A stretch of DNA of 64,000 nt, taken from Devosia elaeis. GTDB taxonomy: Bacteria; Pseudomonadota; Alphaproteobacteria; Rhizobiales; Devosiaceae. The stretch lies in NCBI RefSeq assembly GCF_001650025.1, contig NZ_LVVY01000086.1:153063-217062 (forward strand). The letters run 5' to 3'. The notes beneath the pieces are model-generated. The model did no database searches. It had not been told where the DNA came from and worked only from the letters and a program-made list of their open reading frames with translations. This document shows positions 52,878 to 61,513 of the stretch, in pieces; position 1 is the first letter of the stretch, and the number at the start of each line of letters is the position of its first letter. Both the position numbers and the translations under genes were made by a program.

Positions 52878-54136
52878 CCCCGGACCTGCACGATCCGGCG
52901 GTCCTGGCGCGGCTCTTCGCGCCCGCTGCCGGCCAGAAGGCCATCGGGCTTGCCGTATCGGGCGGGCCCGACAGCCTGGCTTTGATGCTGCTGGCCCAGA
53001 GATGGGCCGCCACCCTCGACCATCCCCCCGCGCTTTACGTCTATAGCCTCGATCATGGCCTGCGCCCGGAAGCGGCGGCGGAAGTCGCCATGGTGCTCGA
53101 GGCGGCCAGGGGCCTGGGCCTGGCCGCGCGCGGCCTCGCCTGGACGGGCGCCAAGCCCGAGACCGGCCTGGCCGAAGCGGCGCGCCAGGCCCGTTACCGG
53201 CTGATCGGGGCGGCCATGCAGGCCGATGGCGCCACGATGCTGCTCGCCGCCCATCACCGCGCCGACCAGGCCGAAACCGTGCTGATGCGGCTGGCCCATG
53301 GCAGCGGCATCGAGGGATTGAAGGCCATGACGCCGTTCTCCACGGTGGAGGGGATCGCCATCTTCCGGCCCCTGCTCGATGTCGAGCCGGCCAGCCTTGC
53401 CGCCCTGGTCGAGCAGGCCGGGCTCGTCGCCGCCCAGGACCCGTCCAACCACGATCCGGCCTATGAGCGGGTGCGCTGGCGCAAGCTGCTGCCCGTGCTC
53501 GCCGCAGAGGGGCTGGACAGCGCCGCCCTCGCCCGCTTCGCCACGCGCATGGCCGAGGCCGACCTGGCCCTGGCGCAGATGGCCGAGGCCGCCTTCGAGG
53601 AATTGGTGACGCTGGACGGTTTCGGCGCCGCCGGCCTGCCTGTCGCGGCGCTCCGGGCCTTGAGCCCGGCCATCGGCCGGCGGGTGCTGGGCCGCGTCCT
53701 CAATATCGTGGGCGGCCGCCAGAAGCCGCGCGCCCTGGGCCAGGTCGAACGGCTCTACGACCAGATCGCCGAAAACGGCCTGCCCCGCGCCGCCACGCTA
53801 TTGGGCGCCGTCATCCGCCTCAAGGACGAGACCCTCACCGTTTCGCGCGAGCCCGGCCGCGCCTTGCCGCCCGAAGCGCCCCTGCCGCCGGGCAGCGCGC
53901 TGATCTGGGACGAGCGCTTCCGCATCGCCAATATGTCCGATGCCGGCGACCTCATCGTCGGCGCCACCGATTTCATGCCGCGCCACCGGCTGGAAAACGT
54001 GCTCGGCTTCAAGGTCACCACCCCCGCCGAAGCCATCCGCACCGCGCCCCTGGTCCGCGATGCCGAGGGCGGCGTGCTGGCGCTGGGCGGCTGGTCCTTC
54101 GACACCCGGGTCCAGGTGGAATTGCTGATCGACTAG
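52862..54136 (+). CDS. tilS: tRNA(Ile)-lysidine synthase
   Basis: A 424-residue enzyme that converts the wobble cytidine of tRNA-Ile(CAU) to lysidine. The ATP PP-loop is V-S-G-G-P-D-S-L-A-L near residue 34. The N-type catalytic domain also has A-A-H-H-R-A-D-Q-A-E-T, followed by R-L-A-H-G-S-G-I-E-G-L. The C-terminal tRNA-binding domains are present but diverged. It overlaps cpoB by 16 bases. In many proteobacteria ftsH follows; here argB does, after a 112-bp gap. Confidence 0.95.
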   Translation: MSTGLTPDLHDPAVLARLFAPAAGQKAIGLAVSGGPDSLALMLLAQRWAATLDHPPALYVYSLDHGLRPEAAAEVAMVLEAARGLGLAARGLAWTGAKPETGLAEAARQARYRLIGAAMQADGATMLLAAHHRADQAETVLMRLAHGSGIEGLKAMTPFSTVEGIAIFRPLLDVEPASLAALVEQAGLVAAQDPSNHDPAYERVRWRKLLPVLAAEGLDSAALARFATRMAEADLALAQMAEAAFEELVTLDGFGAAGLPVAALRALSPAIGRRVLGRVLNIVGGRQKPRALGQVERLYDQIAENGLPRAATLLGAVIRLKDETLTVSREPGRALPPEAPLPPGSALIWDERFRIANMSDAGDLIVGATDFMPRHRLENVLGFKVTTPAEAIRTAPLVRDAEGGVLALGGWSFDTRVQVELLID

Positions 54137-54248
54137 ATGGGGGACAAAACGCGGCCCCGTCTTGAAAATGTCGGCAAAGGCGATTTCATCCATGCTGAAA
54201 ATCGACTAGACCCTTTCCCCGATTGCCGTGCCAGGGAGCGCCGAACCC

Positions 54249-55151
54249 ATGTCCAACGATAAGCCGTCCACCGACCGGTTCAGCCACGACGCGGGCATTC
54301 TCGCCCAGGCCCTGCCCTATATGCAGCGCTACGAGGGCAAGACGGTCGTGGTGAAATATGGCGGCCATGCCATGGGCGACCCGGCGCTGGGCCAGGCCTT
54401 TGCCCGCGATATCGCCCTGCTCAAGCAATCCAAAGTCAATCCCATCGTCGTCCATGGCGGCGGTCCCCAGATCGCCTCCATGCTCAAGAATCTGGGCATC
54501 GAATCCAAGTTCGAGGGCGGGCTGCGCGTCACCGACAAGCGCACCATGGAAATCGTCGAGATGGTGCTGGCCGGCTCCATCAACAAGGAAATCGTCGCCC
54601 TGATCAATGCCGAGGGCGAATGGGCCATAGGCCTCTGCGGCAAGGACGGCAACATGGTCTTCGCCAAGAAGGCGGAGAAGACCTATAAGGATCCCGGCTC
54701 CAATATCGAGCGCGTGCTCGATCTGGGCTATGTGGGCGAACCGGTGGAGGTCGACCGCACCCTGCTCGACCTGCTGGCGCGCTCCGAGATGATCCCGGTC
54801 ATCGCCCCGGTGGCGCCCGGCCGCGACGGCAATACCTATAATATCAACGCCGATACCTTTGCCGGCGCCATTGCCGGCTCGCTCGGCGCCAAGCGCCTCT
54901 TGTTCCTCACCGACGTGCCCGGCGTGCTCGACAAGGACGGCAAGCTGATGCCGGAGCTGACCGTGCGCGAAGCCAAGGCGCTGATCGCCGACGGCACCAT
55001 TTCCGGCGGCATGATCCCCAAGGTCGAGACCTGCCTCGAGGCGCTGGACAATGGCGTGGAAGGCGTGGTCATCCTCAATGGCAAGACCCCCCATGTCGTC
55101 CTGGTCGAGCTCTTCACCGAGCACGGCGCCGGCACGCTGATCGTTCGCTGA
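54249..55151 (+). CDS. argB: Acetylglutamate kinase
   Basis: A 300-residue amino-acid kinase catalysing the second step of arginine synthesis. The N-terminal phosphate site is [10 protein letters not shown], then V-H-G-G-G-P-Q-I. The nucleotide and allosteric C-terminal parts have N-I-N-A-D-T-F-A-G and F-L-T-D-V-P-G-V, with G-G-M-I-P-K-V-E. An N-terminal helix of about 25 residues ([16 protein letters not shown]) is the feature of arginine-inhibited hexameric enzymes, so feedback regulation is likely. Confidence 0.97.
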   Translation: MSNDKPSTDRFSHDAGILAQALPYMQRYEGKTVVVKYGGHAMGDPALGQAFARDIALLKQSKVNPIVVHGGGPQIASMLKNLGIESKFEGGLRVTDKRTMEIVEMVLAGSINKEIVALINAEGEWAIGLCGKDGNMVFAKKAEKTYKDPGSNIERVLDLGYVGEPVEVDRTLLDLLARSEMIPVIAPVAPGRDGNTYNINADTFAGAIAGSLGAKRLLFLTDVPGVLDKDGKLMPELTVREAKALIADGTISGGMIPKVETCLEALDNGVEGVVILNGKTPHVVLVELFTEHGAGTLIVR

Positions 55152-55219
55152 GTGGAACGAGGCGCCCTCTGGCGCTTTGTCTCCGCTGACATCACGACCC
55201 GGCCAGGAGCGCGCACCGC

Positions 55220-55996
55220 TTGGGAACAGAGTTCTTCATCTTCGCAGCCGTGGGCTTTTTCGCGCAGATCGTCGATGGCGCGCTCGGCATGGCCTATGGC
55301 GTGGTCAGCTCGACCATGCTCCTGGCCGTCGGCGTGCCGCCCGCCGCCGCCTCGGCCAGCGTCCATGCCGCCGAAATGTTCACCACCGCCGCCTCGGCCA
55401 CCAGCCATGTCAGCCATCGCAACGTCAATTGGCGCCTGTTCTGGCGGCTGGCCCCGGCCGGCATCCTGGGCGGCGTGCTCGGCACCTATGTGCTGACCGC
55501 TATAGACGGGGCGGTCCTGCGCCCCTTCGTCACCATCTATCTCGGCCTGCTCGGCGTCTACATCCTCTATCGCGCCTTCCGCATCCGCGCCGCCTATAAG
55601 GAGCCGCGCACCGGCCTGGTCCTGCCGCTGGGCGTGGCCGGCGGCTTCGTCGATGCCGCCGGCGGCGGCGGCTGGGGGCCCATCGTCACCTCCAGCCTCA
55701 TCGGCTCGGGCGGCGCCCCGCGCTATGTGGTGGGTACGGTCAACACGGTGGAATTCTTCGTCACCACCGCCGTATCGGTGGCCTTCGTCACCGCCCTGCT
55801 TACCGGCCATTGGGAAGAGGCCGAGGGCATCGACCGCTATATCTGGTCGGTGGCGGGCCTGGTCGCCGGCGGCGTGCTCGCCGCGCCCCTGGCAGGCTTC
55901 GTGGTCCGCATGATCCCGCCGCAGAAGCTGATGATGCTGGTCGGCAGCCTGGTCATGGCCCTGGCCATCTTCCAGACCTGGCAATTGCTGAGCTGA
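55220..55996 (+). CDS. TSUP-family (TauE/SafE) membrane permease
   Basis: A 258-residue membrane protein with about eight hydrophobic segments and the two-fold repeat of the sulfite exporter TauE/SafE family (G-F-F-A-Q-I-V-D-G-A-L-G-M-A-Y-G, and G-V-A-G-G-F-V-D-A-A-G-G-G-G-W-G-P). Relatives move sulfite, sulfoacetate or other organic anions. It starts with TTG, 10 bases after AGGAG. It is 68 bases after argB, with no terminator visible, so co-transcription is possible. The substrate is unknown. Confidence 0.9.
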   Translation: MGTEFFIFAAVGFFAQIVDGALGMAYGVVSSTMLLAVGVPPAAASASVHAAEMFTTAASATSHVSHRNVNWRLFWRLAPAGILGGVLGTYVLTAIDGAVLRPFVTIYLGLLGVYILYRAFRIRAAYKEPRTGLVLPLGVAGGFVDAAGGGGWGPIVTSSLIGSGGAPRYVVGTVNTVEFFVTTAVSVAFVTALLTGHWEEAEGIDRYIWSVAGLVAGGVLAAPLAGFVVRMIPPQKLMMLVGSLVMALAIFQTWQLLS

Positions 55997-56036
55997 GGCG
56001 TTTTACGCCGCGCTCAGGCAAAGGCTTGCCATGCCC

Positions 56037-56116
56037 GTCACCACCGGGCTTGTCCCGGTGGTCCATGCGATATGGAAGCAAAGACTGGATTGCCGGAACA
56101 AGCCCGGCAATGACGA
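56037..56116. repeat. BIME-like palindromic repeat unit
   Basis: CACCGGGCTTGTCCCGGTG and TTGCCGGAACAAGCCCGGCAA, framed by GTCA and TGAC, as at 41635 and 50927. It lies between the convergent permease and MFS genes and may help end both transcripts. Confidence 0.7.
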
Positions 56117-56131
56117 AGCCGGCAGAATGCC

Positions 56132-57613
56132 TCACGCCTCGGCCACCACCGGCGCCCCCTGGCCGCCCGGCTGCTTTCCCGAGGCCTTGAAGCGGAAGGC
56201 CAGCAGCAGCACCAGGCCGAACGAGATCACCTGATACCAGAGCGACAGCGCCGCCGCGTCGGCAAAGGCCCGGTTGGGGCCCAGGCCGGCGGAAAAATTG
56301 CCCGCCAGCTGCGAGAAGAAGATTTGCCCCACCAGCGCCACGCCCAGCGCGCCGCCGACCTGCTGGAAGGCCTGCAAGGCACCCGAGCCGGCGCCGGCAT
56401 CGCGCGGCGGCACATTGCGCAGCACCAGTTGGAACAGCGAGGAAAAGCCGGTGCCCAGCCCCACGCCGGCCACCAGGAGCGGCGGCAGCAGGCTCCAGGC
56501 GTCGATACTCCCGCCCGTCCCGGCAATGATGAAATGCAGCCAGAGAATGCCGCCGGCCAGCAACGCCCCGGCGCTGGCGAGGCGGCTGCGCAGATAATGC
56601 GCGCCGAACCGCCCGGCGATGAACGAGGCGATCAGCACGCCGATGGAGAAAGGCGTATTGGTCAGCCCCGATTGCAGCGGCGTGAACCCGAATCCCGCCT
56701 GCAGCAGCAGCGAGATGACCAGGAACATGCCCGGAATGCCCGAGGCGAATACGGTGACCACGAAGGCGCCGAACATGTAGTCGCGATTGCGCAGCAGGTC
56801 GTAATTGAGCAATTGCGGCCGCCCCGCCGCGGCGCGCCGGCCCTGCCAGAAATAGAAGGCCGCCAGCAGCACCAGGCCCCCCGCCATCATCACGAAGCTC
56901 CAGGCCGGCCAGCCGAAGGCCCGCCCCTCGATGATCGGGAAGACCAGGGCCACGATGCCCAGCCCGAACAGGACGATCCCCACATAATCGTTGCTGAGCG
57001 TCTTGTGGCCCGGCAGGCGCGGGATCAGCATCCAGCCGGCAATGATGGCGGCGATGCCGATGGGAATGTTGACCAGGAAGATCGGCTGCCAGTCGAGCCC
57101 GAACAATTGCGCATCGATCAGCACGCCGCCCAGGATCGGCCCGCAGACCGAGGCGAGCCCGGCCGAAAGCCCGAACAGCGAAAAGGCCTGGCCCCGTTCC
57201 TGCGGCGGAAAGGTCACGGTGGCGATGGCCAGCACCTGCGGCGTCATCATGGCTCCGCCAATGCCCTGCAGCACGCGGGCGCCGATCAGCATCTCGATAT
57301 TATGCGCCAGCCCGCACAGCGCCGAAGCGGCGGTGAATGCGGCGACGCCCCAAAGAAACATGCGCGTGCGGCCCACAATGTCGCCCAGCCGCCCGAAGGG
57401 TAGCAGGCCCAGCGCGAAGGCCAGCACATAGGCCGCCACCACCCATTCGATCTGGCTGTCGGTGGCCCCCAGATTGTCGCGCATCGAGGGTAGCGCCACA
57501 TTGACGATGGTGACGTCGATCAGGTTCATGAAATTGGCGATCAGCAGGATCGCCAGCGACAGCCACCGGCGCGGATCGGGTGGCGTGGCCGTTTCGGCCG
57601 CAAAGCTGGACAT
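56132..57613 (-). CDS. MFS drug exporter, DHA2 (EmrB/QacA) family
   Basis: A 493-residue membrane protein with about 14 hydrophobic segments. It shows the early D-V-T-I-V-N-V-A-L-P motif (D1), then motif A (G-R-L-G-D-I-V-G-R-T-R) and motif C (G-P-I-L-G-G-V-L-I-D). Such proteins expel drugs or metabolites using the proton gradient. No membrane-fusion partner is adjacent. The start at 57613 gives M-S-S-F-A-A-E; the upstream in-frame extension is not family-like. It is divergent from ilvA. Confidence 0.93.
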   Translation of the reverse strand: MSSFAAETATPPDPRRWLSLAILLIANFMNLIDVTIVNVALPSMRDNLGATDSQIEWVVAAYVLAFALGLLPFGRLGDIVGRTRMFLWGVAAFTAASALCGLAHNIEMLIGARVLQGIGGAMMTPQVLAIATVTFPPQERGQAFSLFGLSAGLASVCGPILGGVLIDAQLFGLDWQPIFLVNIPIGIAAIIAGWMLIPRLPGHKTLSNDYVGIVLFGLGIVALVFPIIEGRAFGWPAWSFVMMAGGLVLLAAFYFWQGRRAAAGRPQLLNYDLLRNRDYMFGAFVVTVFASGIPGMFLVISLLLQAGFGFTPLQSGLTNTPFSIGVLIASFIAGRFGAHYLRSRLASAGALLAGGILWLHFIIAGTGGSIDAWSLLPPLLVAGVGLGTGFSSLFQLVLRNVPPRDAGAGSGALQAFQQVGGALGVALVGQIFFSQLAGNFSAGLGPNRAFADAAALSLWYQVISFGLVLLLAFRFKASGKQPGGQGAPVVAEA

Positions 57614-57793
57614 GAACTTTCCTTCGGGATCGGTCACGTCGGGAAGCGGCATGCTCCGGCAGGTCATAAAGCATTGGCGGGGCAAAAAGCCACCCGCCAT
57701 GCGGAATGGCTGCACCATTGCGCGCCCCGGTTGACATTTGGCGTCAGCAGGCGTCCATCACCGGACCATTCCCGCGCTGACAAAGAGCCAGCC

Positions 57794-59311
57794 ATGACCG
57801 ATTACGTCCGCAAGATCCTGACTTCCTCCGTCTATGAGGTGGCCGAACAGACCCCGCTGGAAAAGATGGAACTGCTGTCCGAGCGGCTGGCGCGGAACAT
57901 TCTGGTCAAGCGCGAGGATTTGCAGCCGGTCTTTTCCTTCAAGATCCGGGGCGCCCATAACCGCATCGTCCATCTCACCGCCGAAGAACGCGCCCGCGGC
58001 GTCATCTGCGCCTCGGCCGGCAATCATGCGCAGGGCGTGGCCCTATCCGCCACAAGGCTGGGCATCCGCTCGGTCGTGGTCATGCCCACCACGACACCGC
58101 TGATCAAGGTTAATGCCGTTAAGCGCCTGGGCGGCGAAGTGGTGCTGTTCGGCGACGGCTTCGACGCCGCCCGTGCCCATGCCACCGCGCTGGCCGAGCG
58201 GCATGGCTATGTCTTCGTGCATCCCTTCGACGATCCCGACGTCATTGCCGGCCAGGGCACTGTGGGGCTCGAACTGATGCGCCAGCATCCCGAGCCGATC
58301 GGCGCCATCTACGTGCCGGTGGGCGGCGGCGGCCTTGCCGCCGGCATTGCCAGCTTCGTCAAGTTCCTGCGCCCCGACATCCGCGTCATCGGCGTCGAGC
58401 CGGAGGAAGCGGCCAGCATGAAGGCGGCCATCGCGGCGGGCAAGCCCGTGCCCCTCGACCAGGTCGGCCTCTTCGCCGATGGTGTGGCCGTGCGCCAGGT
58501 GGGTGAGGAAACCTTCCGCCTCTGCCGCGACCTGCTCGACGATATCGTCACCGTCAGCGCCGACGAGATTTGCGCCGCCATCAAGGATATTTTCGACGAC
58601 CACCGCGCCATCACCGAGCCGGCCGGCGCCCTGGCGCTGGCCGGCCTGCGGCGCGATATCGAAAACGGCAATGCGCCCCAGGGCGCGCTGATCGCCATCA
58701 ATTCGGGCGCCAATGTCAATTTCGACCGGTTGCGCTATGTCGCCGAGCGGGCCGAGATCGGCGAACGCGCCGAGGCCCTGCTGGCCGTAACCATTCCCGA
58801 GCGGCCCGGCTCCTATCGCGCCTTCATCCGCATGATTGGCCAGCGCGCCATCACCGAGTTCAACTATCGCTACGCCCCCGGCGCCAATGCCAATATCTTC
58901 GTGGGGGTGAAGCTCTCTGGCGGCGATGGCGAAAAGCGCGACCTCATCGCCATGCTCGAAGCCAATGGCCTGGCTGTCACCGACATGACCGACAACGAGG
59001 TGGCAAAGCTGCATGTGCGCCACATGGTGGGCGGGCGCGTGGCCGGCATCGCCCATGAAATGGTGTTCCGCTTCCAGTTTCCCGAGCGGCCCGGCGCGCT
59101 GCTGAAATTCCTCGAAGGGCTCAACGATGCCTGGAACATTTCCCTGTTCCACTATCGCAATCACGGCGCCGATTACGGCCGCGTGCTGGTGGGCATCCAG
59201 GTGCCGCCCGAGACGCGCGCCGATTTCTTCGCCCATATCGAGGCCATCGGCTTCCCCTATTGGGACGAGACCGAAAATCCCGCCTACCGGCAATTTCTCG
59301 AATTGCCGTGA
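57794..59311 (+). CDS. ilvA: Threonine deaminase (threonine ammonia-lyase), biosynthetic
   Basis: A 505-residue PLP enzyme converting threonine to 2-oxobutyrate, the first step of isoleucine synthesis. The PLP Lys50 is in F-S-F-K-I-R-G-A. The phosphate loop is V-P-V-G-G-G-G-L-A-A-G, and S-A-G-N-H-A-Q-G is present. Two C-terminal ACT-like regulatory domains (about 330-505: V-T-I-P-E-R-P-G-S and F-Q-F-P-E-R-P-G-A-L) indicate feedback control by isoleucine. Length matches the long biosynthetic class. Confidence 0.96.
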   Translation: MTDYVRKILTSSVYEVAEQTPLEKMELLSERLARNILVKREDLQPVFSFKIRGAHNRIVHLTAEERARGVICASAGNHAQGVALSATRLGIRSVVVMPTTTPLIKVNAVKRLGGEVVLFGDGFDAARAHATALAERHGYVFVHPFDDPDVIAGQGTVGLELMRQHPEPIGAIYVPVGGGGLAAGIASFVKFLRPDIRVIGVEPEEAASMKAAIAAGKPVPLDQVGLFADGVAVRQVGEETFRLCRDLLDDIVTVSADEICAAIKDIFDDHRAITEPAGALALAGLRRDIENGNAPQGALIAINSGANVNFDRLRYVAERAEIGERAEALLAVTIPERPGSYRAFIRMIGQRAITEFNYRYAPGANANIFVGVKLSGGDGEKRDLIAMLEANGLAVTDMTDNEVAKLHVRHMVGGRVAGIAHEMVFRFQFPERPGALLKFLEGLNDAWNISLFHYRNHGADYGRVLVGIQVPPETRADFFAHIEAIGFPYWDETENPAYRQFLELP

Positions 59312-59476
59312 AACCCGCGCTGTGTTGCGACATTAGGTTGAAATATACCGCGTCTACCACAAGCGACGCATTTTGGCCCCTATGTCCTTGCAATTGACCG
59401 GCCAAGACGCAATCTGCTGATAATCTCGCCGGGGGTGCACCCGGGCGCTTTCATGATCCGAGGGACACTCAGAACG

Positions 59477-60700
59477 ATGATCAAGACGATGAAGACGACG
59501 GGCCTCATGCTGGCCACCGGGCTGGCGACGCTGGCGATGATGCAGCCGGCCATGGCGCTGGACGCGGAGGCCTTCGTTGATCGCATCGAGACGGTCTACA
59601 AGGCCATGGGCTACGACTTCACCTTCGGCCCGGCCAGTGTCGATGGCGACACCGTGACCATCGACGGCGCGACCATGGCCGTCGTGGGTCTCGACGAGGA
59701 GCCCTCCGAGATCGACACCGTCCTCACCTTCAGCGGAGTCGTCGAATACGAGGATGGCAGCTATACGATGGAGGAATTGACCATTCCCGATATCGACACC
59801 GAATTCGCCACCGATCCGGTCGGCCATCTGAGCCTCACCGGCATCGTGGCGCAGGATCTCTGGCTGCCGCCCGAAGGCGATACCAGCGCCGCCGCCCTGG
59901 TCCAGACCATCGGCCGCGTCGCCACCGGCCCGCTCGTGGTCACCCGCGACGGGGTCGAGGTGATCAAGCTCGACGCCATGGACATGACCTCGGACTTCAC
60001 CTTCGCCGACGACGATTCCCTGGAATCGGTGCAGTCCGACTTCTCGATCACCAATATCTGGGCCGATCTGGCCACCTTCAGCGAAGACGACGCCGAAAGC
60101 GCCGCCATCATCGAGGCCCTGGGCCTGGGCACGATCAACGGCAATATCAGCCAGTCCATGGACTGGACCATGGCCGACGGGCACCTGGTGGTCGACGAGG
60201 CCCTGTTCGACTTCGCCGATATCGGCGCGCTCAACCTCACCTTCGACCTCACCGGCTTCACCATGGACGTGCTGGACAAGATTTACGCCATGCAGTCCAG
60301 CGACCTCGATCCGGAAAGCGAGGAAGGCCAGGCCCAGCAGATGATGATGGGCATGGAAATGGCCCAGGCCCTGTCCATTGTGGGCGCCTCGGTGCGCTAT
60401 GACGATGCCGGCATTGCCGGCCGCCTGCTCGACATGTTCGCCGCCCAGTCCGGCGTCGAGCGCGCCCAGTTCGTCGAAACCATCAAGCCCATGGTTCCCG
60501 CCATGGTGGGCCAGGCCGGCATTCCGGCCCTGACCGAACTGGTGGTTCCCGCCGCCAATGCCTTCCTGGACGATCCGCAGAGCTTCGAGGTCAAGGTGGC
60601 GCCGCCCAGCCCCACCAGCTTCCTGGTCCTGGCTGCCGCGGCCGCCAATCCGGCCGGCCTGATCTCCGCCCTCGGCCTGACGGTCGCCGCCAACCAGTAA
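59477..60700 (+). CDS. Exported hypothetical protein
   Basis: A 407-residue acidic protein with a signal peptide (L-M-L-A-T-G-L-A-T-L-A-M-M-Q-P-A-M-A). The mature part alternates beta-rich segments, with repeated phrases like V-D-G-D-T-V-T-I-D-G, and helical segments. It contains a Met-rich stretch Q-Q-M-M-M-G-M-E-M-A-Q. No lipobox or membrane anchor is visible. I recognise no characterised family; it resembles periplasmic proteins of unknown function in this order. It is monocistronic by spacing. Confidence 0.8.
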   Translation: MIKTMKTTGLMLATGLATLAMMQPAMALDAEAFVDRIETVYKAMGYDFTFGPASVDGDTVTIDGATMAVVGLDEEPSEIDTVLTFSGVVEYEDGSYTMEELTIPDIDTEFATDPVGHLSLTGIVAQDLWLPPEGDTSAAALVQTIGRVATGPLVVTRDGVEVIKLDAMDMTSDFTFADDDSLESVQSDFSITNIWADLATFSEDDAESAAIIEALGLGTINGNISQSMDWTMADGHLVVDEALFDFADIGALNLTFDLTGFTMDVLDKIYAMQSSDLDPESEEGQAQQMMMGMEMAQALSIVGASVRYDDAGIAGRLLDMFAAQSGVERAQFVETIKPMVPAMVGQAGIPALTELVVPAANAFLDDPQSFEVKVAPPSPTSFLVLAAAAANPAGLISALGLTVAANQ

Positions 60701-60779
60701 CGCCTTCTTGCGGGGGCCGGCCGCCGGCCCCCGCATCGCGGCTGATGAAAGCTTCATCTTTTTCTGCCATCATCGGCCC

Positions 60780-61469
60780 ATGTCAGCGCCATCCCGCCTC
60801 AGCCACGTCACCGATTGGGTCTTCGACCTCGACAACACGCTCTATCCGCGCGAATGCAATCTCTTCGCGCAGATCGATATCCGCATCACCCGATATGTCA
60901 TGGATATCACCCGGCTGGATTTCGACACCGCCCGCGCCCTGCAAAAGGACTATTACCGCGATTTCGGCACCACGCTGAACGGGCTGATGCAGCGGCACCA
61001 GATCGATCCCGATCATTTCCTGCGCAATGTCCACGCCATCGACTATAGCCCGGTCGATCCGCATCCGGCCCTGGTCGAGGCCATTCGCGCCCTGCCCGGC
61101 CGCAAGTTCATCCTCACCAATGGCGATGTCGGCCATGCCCGCTCGGTCCTGTCGCGGCTGGGCGGCGGCGATCTCTTCGAGGAGGTGCACGACATCCGCG
61201 CCATGACCTTCGTGCCCAAGCCGCATCGCGCCGCCTATGACGGCTTCTTCGCCCGCTACGGCATCGATCCCAGGCGCGCCATCATGTTCGACGATCTCGA
61301 AAAGAACCTCGTCGTGCCCCATGACATGGGCATGGCCACGGTACAGGTCGTGCCCGGCGAGGGCTTTGCCCATGACCAGGTCGATGCATGGGAACTGGGC
61401 CGCGCCACCGGCCCCCATGTCCATCACGTCACCGGCGACCTCGCCGGCTTCCTGCGCAATTTGCCGTAA
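60780..61469 (+). CDS. Pyrimidine 5'-nucleotidase, HAD family
   Basis: A 229-residue HAD phosphatase. The nucleophile motif is F-D-L-D-N-T-L-Y-P, followed by motif II (I-L-T-N-G-D) and motif IV (M-F-D-D-L-E-K-N). This matches the pyrimidine 5'-nucleotidase group (SDT1/YjjG-like) common in alphaproteobacteria. It should dephosphorylate pyrimidine mononucleotides. The start ATG at 60780 matches the family. In many relatives this gene lies near engB-argB. Confidence 0.92.
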   Translation: MSAPSRLSHVTDWVFDLDNTLYPRECNLFAQIDIRITRYVMDITRLDFDTARALQKDYYRDFGTTLNGLMQRHQIDPDHFLRNVHAIDYSPVDPHPALVEAIRALPGRKFILTNGDVGHARSVLSRLGGGDLFEEVHDIRAMTFVPKPHRAAYDGFFARYGIDPRRAIMFDDLEKNLVVPHDMGMATVQVVPGEGFAHDQVDAWELGRATGPHVHHVTGDLAGFLRNLP

Positions 61470-61513
61470 CGGACCTATTCCCGGCGGGCCGCCGGAGCAC
61501 TACATTGGTCGCC

